From: Burkholderiaceae bacterium 16
GTDB lineage: Bacteria > Pseudomonadota > Gammaproteobacteria > Burkholderiales > Burkholderiaceae
Assembly (NCBI GenBank): GCA_000955785.1
Contig: JYOD01000057.1
Span: 4,191-68,190, forward strand
DNA: 64,000 nt
Reading direction: 5' to 3'
Within the stretch, counting starts at the first letter, position 1; each line of letters begins with the position of its first letter. Position numbers and translations under genes: made by a program. This document shows, piece by piece, positions 55,522-63,171 of this stretch. The notes beneath the pieces are model-generated. The model searched no databases. It was not told the origin of the DNA and saw only the letters and a list, made by a program, of their open reading frames with translations.

Positions 55522-56298
55522 TCAGAATGCAAGAACCTGCCTTCGCGACAGCATGCGCAATGGACGATCGGCCGGCAGATCGGGCAGGAGGCGGCCGATC
55601 TCGGCCACGGTGGCCGCGCTGTCGTGCGGCTTCAGGTGGGTGATGAAAATCTCGGCTGGCAACCGCAGCCTGGCCAGTTCTCCGGCGAGCAGGCTTGGGC
55701 ACAGGTGCTGCGAAGCCTTGGCAATATGGCAATCCTGTTCGGCGAAGGAAGTTTCGATAATCAGATAACGCAGGTTGTCGATCGCGTTGACTGCCTCCCA
55801 CAGCGCATCGCAGGGTCCCGTGTCGCCGGTGAAGACAAGGCTGGCGACGCCACTGTCCATCCAATACCCGACAGTTGGCACAGTATGGCTGGCCGGCAGC
55901 GGCGTGATGCGCCGCTTTCCGATCTGCACGGTCACGCCAGGCTTAACCACTTGGTAGCGCAGGTAGGGAGCGTCCACGCTCGGCAGCACGCTGAAGTCGG
56001 GCCAAAGGCAATTGTTGAAGAGATGGATACGCAAGGCATCGATTGTCGCCTCGAGCGCATAGATCGTGACAGGTGCCTGGCGGCGCCCACCCACCGCATC
56101 CGCAAGCAACGGCAGCGAGCAGATATGGTCCACGTGGCTATGCGTCAGAAACACGGCATCGATGCGGGCCATTTCGTCCTGGGTCAGGTCGCCCACGCCC
56201 GTCCCGGCGTCGATGAGCACGTCATCGTCGAGCAGCATGGCAGTCGTACGCAGGCCAGCACCGATGCCGCCGCTGCAGCCGAGAATAGTCAGCTTCAT
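55522..56298 (-). CDS. metallo-beta-lactamase-fold hydrolase, cyclic-nucleotide phosphodiesterase-like
   Basis: This 258-residue protein begins MKLTILGCSGGIGAG. It has the metal motif THSHVDH (His53, His55, Asp57, His58), a later PASHTVPTVGYW, FTGDTG and ITHLKPHD, so the dimetal site is complete. Proteins of this sequence type are annotated as class II-like 3',5'-cyclic-nucleotide phosphodiesterases. The MBL fold itself is certain, the substrate is not. It lies 30 bases after bufC on the same strand. A nucleotide cyclase gene lies 8 kb away. Confidence 0.8.
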   Translation of the reverse strand: MKLTILGCSGGIGAGLRTTAMLLDDDVLIDAGTGVGDLTQDEMARIDAVFLTHSHVDHICSLPLLADAVGGRRQAPVTIYALEATIDALRIHLFNNCLWPDFSVLPSVDAPYLRYQVVKPGVTVQIGKRRITPLPASHTVPTVGYWMDSGVASLVFTGDTGPCDALWEAVNAIDNLRYLIIETSFAEQDCHIAKASQHLCPSLLAGELARLRLPAEIFITHLKPHDSAATVAEIGRLLPDLPADRPLRMLSRRQVLAF

Positions 56299-56328
56299 GA
56301 TCTTTGCATTCCGGGTGATTTCGCCACG

Positions 56329-57126
56329 CTAGCCGATGCGCTCCACGCCAGGCGATTCCGTCTCAAAGCCGATGATGGTGGCATCCATGATGTGCTGCCG
56401 GATGAAGTCCGCCAGTGCGAAGGCGGGATCGACCCGCAACGCGCATTCATAAGCCTGTTCGACCGTCTGGCCGCCGGCAAGCGCTTGCAGCATCGCGAAC
56501 TCCGCCGCGTCAAGCGGCAGCAGCTCCACTGTATAGCCACTGCGCCGGACCAGCAACTGGACGCCGCCGCTGCCGGCGTCGATATCCTGGCTGTCTTGCG
56601 CGCCTGGCTGGTTGGCTTGCCAGATCCGCGAGACTGGAAACGCAGACGCCAGCAAGCGGCTGGCCGGATTCAGGATAAAGCGCAGCGTCGTGCAATCGGC
56701 TTGCGCGACGGCCGCCAGGCGTTCGATGGCAAGTGGTCCGTGGTCGGCGGCATGGAACACTTGATGCACCAGCCATTCGAGCCTCGCCACATCGGGCAAG
56801 TAGCGCAGTGAAGCCGCCGGACCAAATTGCGCAAGGAATGTTGCCAGGCTGCCGCCATATTGCTGGATGTCCCCGCTTGTTGACGGGTAAGCGAGCAGGT
56901 ATTGGTCCGCCGCGTAGTTAAAGAACGCCTCGCCCACCAGTTGCTCTACCACCGGATACACCGCGCGCAAGGCTTCGCGAGCATTGTGGTACAAGTTGTT
57001 GACGTAGATATCGATCCGCTCGTGCGCCGCGGCGCCGCCCGCGACGAGATCCGCACTGAGCCGCGCTGGGTCCCGTGACAGGAGCGCGCCGGCGAAGTTG
57101 CGCTGAAGTTCATGCAGCGAAGGCAT
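56329..57126 (-). CDS. bufC: BufC, DUF2063 bufferin maturation partner
   Basis: This 265-residue protein begins MPSLHELQRNFAGALL and shows the DUF2063 N-terminal pattern RIDIYVNNLYHNAREALRAVYPVVEQLVGEAFF. A domain of the kind that recruits the precursor in related systems (MbnC-like) follows. It overlaps bufB by 17 bases, so the two are translationally coupled, as expected for obligate partners. In the family, BufC delivers the precursor peptide to BufB. The ATG at 57126 was preferred to upstream starts because it begins the conserved domain. Confidence 0.88.
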   Translation of the reverse strand: MPSLHELQRNFAGALLSRDPARLSADLVAGGAAAHERIDIYVNNLYHNAREALRAVYPVVEQLVGEAFFNYAADQYLLAYPSTSGDIQQYGGSLATFLAQFGPAASLRYLPDVARLEWLVHQVFHAADHGPLAIERLAAVAQADCTTLRFILNPASRLLASAFPVSRIWQANQPGAQDSQDIDAGSGGVQLLVRRSGYTVELLPLDAAEFAMLQALAGGQTVEQAYECALRVDPAFALADFIRQHIMDATIIGFETESPGVERIG

Positions 57127-57976
57127 TGGCCGTCTCCATGATGCTGGCGGCGATGTCGGCTTCATCAAGCAGGACCGCAAGCTGGGGAATCCCGGTATCC
57201 CATTCGATCAAGGCGGGCACCGCACCAAAGCGCTCCACTGCGTACTGGTACAGCGCCCACACCGGGTCAGCGACCCGCTGGCCATGGGTATCGATCAGCA
57301 GTTGGCCCACACGGTCATGGCCGGCCAGGTGGATTTCCTTCACCGCCGCCACTGGAATGGCGTCGAGAAAGGCCAGCGGATCGATGCCATTGTTGACCGC
57401 ATTCACGTAGACGTTATTGACATCGAGCAGGATGCCGCAGCCCGTGCTGTGGGCGAGCGCGGCAATGAATTCCGCTTCGGGCATGGTCGAATGCGCAAAC
57501 TGCAGATAGCTCGAGATATTCTCCACCAGCAGCTGCCGGCGCAGGCAATCCTGGGTCTCATGTACGTGCTCACGCACCACCGCAAGCGCTTCCTCCGTGT
57601 ACGGCAGGGGCAGCAGATCATTCAGGGCCCGGCCCGGGACGCGGCCCCAACTCAGGTGCTCGGATACCAGGCCGGGTTCCAAGCGATCGGCGAGTGCGCG
57701 CAAGCGCCGCAGGTGAGCCCAGTCCAACGACTCGGTCGACCCTAGGCCGAGGCCGACGCCATGCAGGCTCAGAGGATAGGCTTCCCGTATCCGCTGCAGG
57801 TAGTACAGCGGCTGGCCGCCATCGCCGAAGTAATTCTCGCTATGGACTTCAAACCACCCGACGGCAGGCCGCTCCGCCAGGACCTGCCTGTAATGCGGCG
57901 CGCGAAGCCCCAATCCGACCCGCGCCGGGTCATTGGTCGCCGTCGAGAAAGGAACCTTTTTCATCTCACCTTGCAT
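57110..57976 (-). CDS. bufB: BufB, DUF692 multinuclear iron oxidase for bufferin maturation
   Basis: This 288-residue TIM-barrel enzyme belongs to DUF692, as do MbnB and TglH. Metal-ligand positions of the family can be seen: His72 (LSLHGVGLGLG), Glu106/His107 (SEHLSWG), Glu152/Asn153 (LLVENISSYL), Asp185 with Asn187/188 (LLDVNNVYVN), His216/His220 (EIHLAGH), Asp229/His231 (DTHG) and Glu258 (IEWD). Family members use an iron cluster and oxygen to modify peptide cysteines. GGAGGTG precedes a GTG at 57979 and the ATG at 57976; either may be used. It is first gene of the bufB-bufC-MBL unit. Confidence 0.9.
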   Translation of the reverse strand: MQGEMKKVPFSTATNDPARVGLGLRAPHYRQVLAERPAVGWFEVHSENYFGDGGQPLYYLQRIREAYPLSLHGVGLGLGSTESLDWAHLRRLRALADRLEPGLVSEHLSWGRVPGRALNDLLPLPYTEEALAVVREHVHETQDCLRRQLLVENISSYLQFAHSTMPEAEFIAALAHSTGCGILLDVNNVYVNAVNNGIDPLAFLDAIPVAAVKEIHLAGHDRVGQLLIDTHGQRVADPVWALYQYAVERFGAVPALIEWDTGIPQLAVLLDEADIAASIMETANAFAA

Positions 57977-58309
57977 CACGAAACACCTCCGCTACCGCCG
58001 CCTTGTGGTTCTTGCTACTTTGGTCGAAAAAGATCACGAAACCCTCACGCGGAGTTAATGGATTTCGCCTGGTGGATTTCAACCGGGAGTTCACCCGGGG
58101 TGTACACCTGATTGGTGCGGCTTGCCCGTCATCAAGGCCGTACTGGTTGCGTATGGGCGCATGCGCTATGTTAGGAATGGCCCGTGCGGCATCGCCGATC
58201 GCTTGGCGGCACGCCGTTCGCATAACCCTCTTGACATGATGCTTAGTGCACTTACATCGACAACCGCCAGGCGGACCACACCTGGCTCGATCGCGCAGGA
58301 AAATCCGCC
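57977..58309. other. divergent promoter region between bufB and the PAS-GAF gene
   Basis: About 330 bases without a supported gene. It is not similar to the bufA1 leader, so bufBC probably has a different promoter. A sigma-70-like sequence for the rightward gene is listed separately. Confidence 0.5.
58231..58258 (+). promoter_or_regulatory. candidate sigma-70 promoter of the PAS-GAF gene
   Basis: A perfect -35 TTGACA at 58231 is followed 15-16 bases later by TTACAT/TACATC as a weak -10. The PAS-GAF start codon lies about 50 bases downstream. Confidence 0.35.
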
Positions 58310-59608
58310 ATGGGACTGAGATGGAAGCTACACCTGCCGGCAGCGCTGACCGGCCTGCTGCTGACTATCTGGCTGGCCTTCGGTTGGGCGCCTGGTACGC
58401 GTGCTGAACTGGCATTGGTCGCCGCCGGCGGCGTGGCTCTGATGCTAGCCTCCGCAGCAGCGGCTTTACACCTCTTCCTGTGGCGTCCGCTTGGCACCCT
58501 GCTGCATACCGGCACGCAGGGGTCGGCAAAATCGCCCGTGCCGTCCTCTCCCCTTGCCACGGATGAAATCGGGCAATTGAAGGATGCATTCGCCCAGCTC
58601 CAGGTACGTGTCCAGACACTGCAACAAGCGCTCGACTTGGCCACGGAAAAACGCACCCAGATCGAGGTGGCGCTGCGCTCCAGCGAGGAGCGCTACGCGC
58701 TGGCGATGCGCACGGCCGACGACGGCATGTGGGAATGGAATATCCAGACGGGCGACGTTCGCTTGTCGCAGCGCTGGAAGAGCATGCTTGGTTTCGACGA
58801 GGACGAGTTGCCGGACACCATGCAAGCCTGGCGGCAACGCGTGCATCCGGACGACCTGCCCGTCGTGGAAGCCGCGATTGCACAACACCTGGAGGGAGCG
58901 ACACCACGCTACCAGCAGCAGATCAGGCTATTGCACAAGGATGGCCGCTACCGCTCGGTGGATTCACTAGCCAGTGCCATTCGCCACGCCAACGGCAAGC
59001 CCGGCCGGCTGGTCGGGTTAGACACCGATGTGACACGCATCAGGCGGGTCGAGGACATTCTCAAGCACATCGTGGAGGGCACTACTGGAACCTGCGGGGA
59101 CGACTTCTTCCGGGCACTGGTACGCCACTTTGCCGCGGCGCTGGACGTGCCGTGTGCCTTCGTGACCGAATGCACGGGATGGCCGCCGCGGCGGGTCCAT
59201 ACGCTGGCGTTCTGGTTCGTGAATGGCTTTCGCGACAACTTCGAGTATGAATTGGCGGGGACCCCCTGCGAAGCCGTGTTCAACGAAGGCCTGCCCACCT
59301 TTCACCCCGAGGGCCTGGGCCGGCAGTTTCCCCGCGAGAAGGATTTCGAAAGCTACTACGGCGTACCGATCCTGAACAGCGAACGCCGCGTGATCGGACA
59401 TATGGCATTTCTCGACACCCGGAAAATGCATGAGGAAGAGGTCTTGATTGGCTACGTCTACCAGATCTTCACCGCACGCGCGGCGGCCGAAATCGAGCGC
59501 AAGACGGTGTTGGACCGCCTGACCCGGTCAGGCGTCCCGCGCAATGTGGGAGGGCCCGCGCCCAATCCGGATTCAGCTGCCGGATCCATTGCGACCGGAC
59601 CACACTGA
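58310..59608 (+). CDS. membrane PAS-GAF sensory protein without output domain
   Basis: This 432-residue protein has two membrane helices (about 8-27 and 36-58) with almost no periplasmic loop. A HAMP/coiled-coil stretch (about 60-125), a PAS domain of the PAS_3 type (about 128-250: MWEWNIQTGDVRLSQRWKSM, then IRLLHKDGRYRSVDSL) and a GAF-like domain (about 262-405) follow. It ends soon after AAAEIERKTVLDRL, a linker that usually leads into a kinase, GGDEF or phosphatase domain. No such domain follows. It may be a truncated sensor or act by binding a partner. Confidence 0.8.
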   Translation: MGLRWKLHLPAALTGLLLTIWLAFGWAPGTRAELALVAAGGVALMLASAAAALHLFLWRPLGTLLHTGTQGSAKSPVPSSPLATDEIGQLKDAFAQLQVRVQTLQQALDLATEKRTQIEVALRSSEERYALAMRTADDGMWEWNIQTGDVRLSQRWKSMLGFDEDELPDTMQAWRQRVHPDDLPVVEAAIAQHLEGATPRYQQQIRLLHKDGRYRSVDSLASAIRHANGKPGRLVGLDTDVTRIRRVEDILKHIVEGTTGTCGDDFFRALVRHFAAALDVPCAFVTECTGWPPRRVHTLAFWFVNGFRDNFEYELAGTPCEAVFNEGLPTFHPEGLGRQFPREKDFESYYGVPILNSERRVIGHMAFLDTRKMHEEEVLIGYVYQIFTARAAAEIERKTVLDRLTRSGVPRNVGGPAPNPDSAAGSIATGPH

Positions 59609-59854
59609 TGCGGCCCAGGGGCAAGACGAAGACCCGTTGAATCAACGCAAGGGACCTTGCAACGACATCCTTTTTGGCGCCAGACCAACCGTCGGCTGCC
59701 TTTGTGCGCGAGCTCGAGCCGCTTGGCGCCTGCTCTGTCATGGTAGTGAATTTCCCCACCATCCTCACACTGCCCCTGTTGAAGGGTCGATACGCCAACC
59801 TGTCGCGCCTTCCGAAAGCAGCCGAGCTTTCGAGAATTCATGTCCGTCAGCCCC
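59609..59854. other. intergenic region after the PAS-GAF gene
   Basis: About 245 bases. Open frames on both strands have no ribosome site or recognisable family. I see no remnant of a kinase or GGDEF domain that would complete the PAS-GAF protein. Confidence 0.4.
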
Positions 59855-59968
59855 GTGATGAAAATTTGAGATTTGAGCGAAGCAGGCGTGAAGCCCGTTT
59901 CTCATAGTGCACCTCAGAGGCAGTTACCCCTCCTGCCAGCATCCGATCCTGATTTCTGAGTGTGCGTC
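59855..59968 (+). promoter_or_regulatory. second copy of the bufA1 promoter/leader
   Basis: These 114 bases before the LRAT-domain gene match the bufA1 leader over its full length without a gap. Here the ATTTGAG element is a perfect tandem pair (59864-59870 and 59871-59877), whereas the second unit in bufA1 is degenerate. The shared end GAGTGTGC-TC-ATG includes the ribosome-binding area. This suggests the gene is co-regulated with bufA1. Confidence 0.75.
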
Positions 59969-60475
59969 ATGAAGAGCGAGAACATCATCCGAAGTGCCAT
60001 TGCAAGCCGGCAGGCACCGCCGCGACGGCTCGCAGAGGACGGCGAGCCGCCCCTTGGCGCGCACCTGGTTACGCAGCGCCGTGGCTACAGTCACCATGGC
60101 ATCTATGTGGGCGGTGGCCGCGTGGTGCACTACGCAGGCCTTTGCAGCGGCGCGCACGCCGGGCCGGTGGAAGAGCTAAGCCTGGAGCACTTTGCTGCCG
60201 GCCACGGCTTCGAGGTAAGAGCCGAGCCTCGGTCGCGCTATGGTGGCATCGAGGCGATCAGAAGGGCGCGCTCGCGCTTGGGCGAAAGCCGTTATCGCCT
60301 GCTCAGCAATAACTGCGAGCACTTCTGTACCTGGTGCCTGTACGGCGAAGCCCGCAGCGAGCAGGTGCGGCAATGTGCCGTTCATCCCATGTGCGCACTG
60401 CGCGCGCTGGGTGGCCTTCTGTCGGTGTGGTGGAGCCTCCGCCCGGCCCGTGTGCTGCCTCCCGCCCAGGTGTGA
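59969..60475 (+). CDS. LRAT-domain (NlpC/P60-superfamily) protein fused to a bufA1-derived N-terminus
   Basis: This 168-residue protein begins MKSENIIRSAIAS, ten of 13 residues identical to the BufA1 signal peptide start. The hydrophobic core is then lost (RQAPPRR instead of LLALG). The LRAT-type domain begins near residue 28. Candidate catalytic residues are His42/His43 (YSHHGIYVGG), His54 (VVHYAG) and Cys116 (NNCEHFC), the His-His-Cys set of this permuted papain-like family. Members act as acyltransferases, thioesterases or hydrolases. A hydrophobic stretch (about 141-155) may hold it to membranes. No other start codon lies ahead of the domain, so the bufA1-derived start is likely used. The DNA upstream is also a copy of the bufA1 leader. 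Confidence 0.8.
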   Translation: MKSENIIRSAIASRQAPPRRLAEDGEPPLGAHLVTQRRGYSHHGIYVGGGRVVHYAGLCSGAHAGPVEELSLEHFAAGHGFEVRAEPRSRYGGIEAIRRARSRLGESRYRLLSNNCEHFCTWCLYGEARSEQVRQCAVHPMCALRALGGLLSVWWSLRPARVLPPAQV

Positions 60476-60551
60476 GCAGCGGCCCGCCAGGTCAGGCGCT
60501 GAAAGCCGCTGAAGCGGCGCATGCCGTCGGAACTGACTGTGGCTTCAATCT

Positions 60552-60603
60552 CTAGGGATGGTGTCCAAGTGCGACACGTGTCGCACTTGGACACCATCCC
60601 TAG
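60552..60603. repeat. perfect 52-bp palindrome
   Basis: Two 26-base arms are exact reverse complements with no loop; the centre is CACGTG between 60577 and 60578. It begins 77 bases after the LRAT stop and contains the stop codon of the convergent minus-strand gene (60600-60602). No T run flanks it. It may act as a bidirectional terminator, a recombination or binding site, or an mRNA stability element. Confidence 0.95.
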
Positions 60604-61781
60604 GGCTTCGTCGTCCTTGCATCCTTGTCAGTGAAATCGTAGAGGTGCGTGTTGTCCGGCGTTTCCCCGATCCTTGTACCGCTCTGGCTGAACGGGATGT
60701 GGCGGCGGAAATTCTCGCTGTCCGACCTGGCGCTCTGGGTGGCAAGTCTGGCTGCCTCCGGGTAGGCCATTGAACGCTTGTCCTTCTCAATTTCAAGCAG
60801 CATCGTCTGCTCGTTCACGCGCACGCTGTACTTGCCCAGGTTGTAGAGGAGATACATGGCGAAGAGGTTGTCGAAGTCCTCGTAGGCGCCTTGCTCCCTG
60901 CGGAAATCCATGGACAGGACCGAGGGGAAACGATTGGGCAGGTCCTTGAAGGCCACCTTTTCGTCCTCGTGCGGATCCACATAGGTCGAGCCGCCGTATT
61001 TCTTGTACAGCACCACGTCCATGCCATACCCGCGCTTGCCCCACTCCTTGATGAGCTTCATCGCCATCTCGGTGGGGAGGTTGGCCGTGGCGGCCGCCAC
61101 CACCCGCCGTCCGGACAGAACCTTGGCGCTGGTGACCTCCAGGTCCTTGTAGCCCGCCCCAAACTTGAATGCAGCGCCGACGGTTTTGGCGCAGTTGAGG
61201 CGCATGTAGTCGTATTTGATCTCGCCGCGGTGATACTCGGTATTCCTGGCGCGCTGGTGATAGTCGGCATTGATGCGCCTGAAGTAAGCCACCAAGGCCC
61301 CCTTGTCGCTGGCCGGTATGCCACGGACGCGCACGCCGATGACCGAGCGCTTGTAGATCTCGCCGAAGTCCAGTCCAAACGATGCCGTTTCCGCGATTGA
61401 GGAGACAGTCATGAACAAGTACTCTTTCTTCGGGATGCCAACCATCAGATCCGAGGTGTAGAAGCCGCTCTGGTGCTTACGTGTACGGTCGGCATAGAAG
61501 TTGGCCGAGTAGACCAGATCGTCGCCAGGCGCATCGTCCCGGATCGCCAAGGCGAGATGGCCGGCCGACCCGCCCTTGGAGGTGCCGAAGCTGATCAGCA
61601 ACTCCAGATCATAGGGATCCTCGCGAAGGAGATCGGTCATTTGGTCGATGTTGGCAGGCTCAGGCCCGCCCTTGCTGCCGAAGTCGGCGGCGACGGCACC
61701 CTCCGGCAACAGAACGGCTATCACGACGAGCCAAATCGCTAACCTCATCCTCATTGCACTCATTGCACTCATTGCACTCAT
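60600..61781 (-). CDS. exported protein, possibly DUF4105/Lnb-like papain-fold
   Basis: This 393-residue protein has a signal peptide after a repetitive N-terminus (MRMRLAIWLVVIAVLLPEG, cleavage near AVAAD). A segment with SAGHLALAI (His75) and, 120 residues later, YDYMRLNCAKTVGAAF (Cys197) recalls the His and Cys of DUF4105/Lnb-type permuted papain-like domains. The match is tentative. The C-terminal 150 residues are charged with no recognised domain. The start is uncertain: a 9-bp repeat gives four in-frame ATGs (61781, 61772, 61763, 61754), none with an ideal ribosome site. It converges with the LRAT gene across the 52-bp palindrome. Confidence 0.6.
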   Translation of the reverse strand: MSAMSAMSAMRMRLAIWLVVIAVLLPEGAVAADFGSKGGPEPANIDQMTDLLREDPYDLELLISFGTSKGGSAGHLALAIRDDAPGDDLVYSANFYADRTRKHQSGFYTSDLMVGIPKKEYLFMTVSSIAETASFGLDFGEIYKRSVIGVRVRGIPASDKGALVAYFRRINADYHQRARNTEYHRGEIKYDYMRLNCAKTVGAAFKFGAGYKDLEVTSAKVLSGRRVVAAATANLPTEMAMKLIKEWGKRGYGMDVVLYKKYGGSTYVDPHEDEKVAFKDLPNRFPSVLSMDFRREQGAYEDFDNLFAMYLLYNLGKYSVRVNEQTMLLEIEKDKRSMAYPEAARLATQSARSDSENFRRHIPFSQSGTRIGETPDNTHLYDFTDKDARTTKP

Positions 61782-61784
61782 TGC
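61752..61784. repeat. 9-bp tandem repeat carrying alternative start codons
   Basis: CATTGCACT is repeated three times plus a partial copy. On the minus strand each unit encodes Met-Ser-Ala, so each adds an in-frame ATG to the exported-protein gene. Confidence 0.9.
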
Positions 61785-62154
61785 TCCATTCACGCCCCCG
61801 GATACTGTAATGCGAATAAGCAGACCCCGAAACACCGCGGGCAACGCGGAAATGACGCGCCGCAAGGTAACAGTAGGTGGCAGCACGCGGGACAGGTTGA
61901 TTGGGATCAACAGAATGAAAGGACGTACGCGGGTGATGCATCAGCCATGCCTGTGCAGTCCGATTGATTGCCTCCGCACGCAAGGCTATGCCCGGAGACG
62001 TGAGATTGAGCGGCAATGCCCGGATTCAGCCCCGAGCCGCACCCACGGTCATTCAGATACGTATGAAACATGTGCAAATTAGTTGATTTACGAAAATTTG
62101 CGCATAACCAAGAATGGTGACACCAACCCACGACATTCCTTCCGGGAGTTCACC
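61782..62154. other. intergenic region between divergent exported-protein and oxidoreductase genes
   Basis: About 370 bases. No supported gene. AT-rich around 62060-62115, where promoters for the rightward gene would be expected; no clear motif was read. Confidence 0.4.
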
Positions 62155-63159
62155 ATGTCACAAGCCTCCATGCAGGCCCTCGCCGTCGAAGCCGCCGGCT
62201 CGCCGTTCTCGACCGTCCGGCTGCCCTGGCCGGAGGCCGGCCCCGGCCAGGTACTGGTGCGCATCCTGGCCAGCGGCGTCAACCCGCTCGACACCAAGAT
62301 CCGCGCCGGCAATGCGGCGCATGCCCGCCACCCCTTGCCCGCCGTGCTGGGGCTGGATATGGCTGGCGTGGTCGAAGCCGTCGGCCCGGGTGTGACGGCC
62401 TTTGCCCCCGGCGACGAGGTCTATGGCATGACCGGCGGCGTGGGCGGCCTGCAAGGCTCGCTCGCGCAGTACGCGGCGGTGGACGCCGACCTGCTGGCGG
62501 CCAAGCCATTCCATTTATCGATGCGCGAAGCCGCCGCGCTGCCGCTGGTGTTCATCACCGCGTGGGAAGGCCTGGTCGACCGGGCGCGCGTGCAGGCCGG
62601 GCAGAAGGTGCTGGTGCATGGCGGCGCGGGCGGCGTCGGGCACATCGCGGTACAGATCGCCCGCGCGCTCGGCGCGCAGGTCTATGCCACCGGATCGGCC
62701 CGCCATCGGGAGATCATCGAAGGCTACGGCGCCACGGCGATCGACTTCGCGGCGACATCGGTCGAGCAGTATGTCAATCAGCATACGGGCGGCGAAGGCT
62801 TCGACGTGGTCTACGACACCGTGGGCGGCGCGGTGCTGGACAGTGCTTTCCGGGCCGCTCGCACCTATGGCGGCCATGTGGTGAGTTGCCTGGGCTGGGG
62901 CACGCACTCGCTGGCGCCGCTGTCGTTCCGCGCCGCCACGTATTCGGGGGTGTTCACGCTGATGCCTTTGCTGACCGGCAAGGGCCGCGCCCATCATGGC
63001 GAAATCCTGCGCGAAGCCACCCGGCTGGCCGAAGCCGGCAAGCTCACCGTGCGGCTCGACCCGCGCCAGTTCCATCTCGGCAACGCGATCGAAGCGCACC
63101 AGGCCATCGAAAACGGTACGGCCAGCGGCAAGCTGGTGGTGGAAATTGCGAAGGACTGA
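62155..63159 (+). CDS. MDR-family quinone oxidoreductase-type NADPH dehydrogenase
   Basis: This 334-residue medium-chain dehydrogenase/reductase has a GroES-like N-terminal domain (VLVRILASGVNPLDTKIRAG, GLDMAGVVEAVGPGV) and a Rossmann domain with the NADPH motif VLVHGGAGGVGHIAVQIARALG. No structural-zinc cysteines and no catalytic zinc set are seen, so it is the zinc-independent QOR/Yhdh type. CGGGAG precedes the ATG. It converges with a LysR regulator gene 12 bases away. Substrate unknown. Confidence 0.9.
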   Translation: MSQASMQALAVEAAGSPFSTVRLPWPEAGPGQVLVRILASGVNPLDTKIRAGNAAHARHPLPAVLGLDMAGVVEAVGPGVTAFAPGDEVYGMTGGVGGLQGSLAQYAAVDADLLAAKPFHLSMREAAALPLVFITAWEGLVDRARVQAGQKVLVHGGAGGVGHIAVQIARALGAQVYATGSARHREIIEGYGATAIDFAATSVEQYVNQHTGGEGFDVVYDTVGGAVLDSAFRAARTYGGHVVSCLGWGTHSLAPLSFRAATYSGVFTLMPLLTGKGRAHHGEILREATRLAEAGKLTVRLDPRQFHLGNAIEAHQAIENGTASGKLVVEIAKD

Positions 63160-63171
63160 GCGCGCGCCGCC

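Noticed and set aside
59609..59854. Possible insertion-sequence remnant between the PAS-GAF and LRAT genes
   Set aside because: No terminal inverted repeats, target duplications or transposase motifs could be seen.
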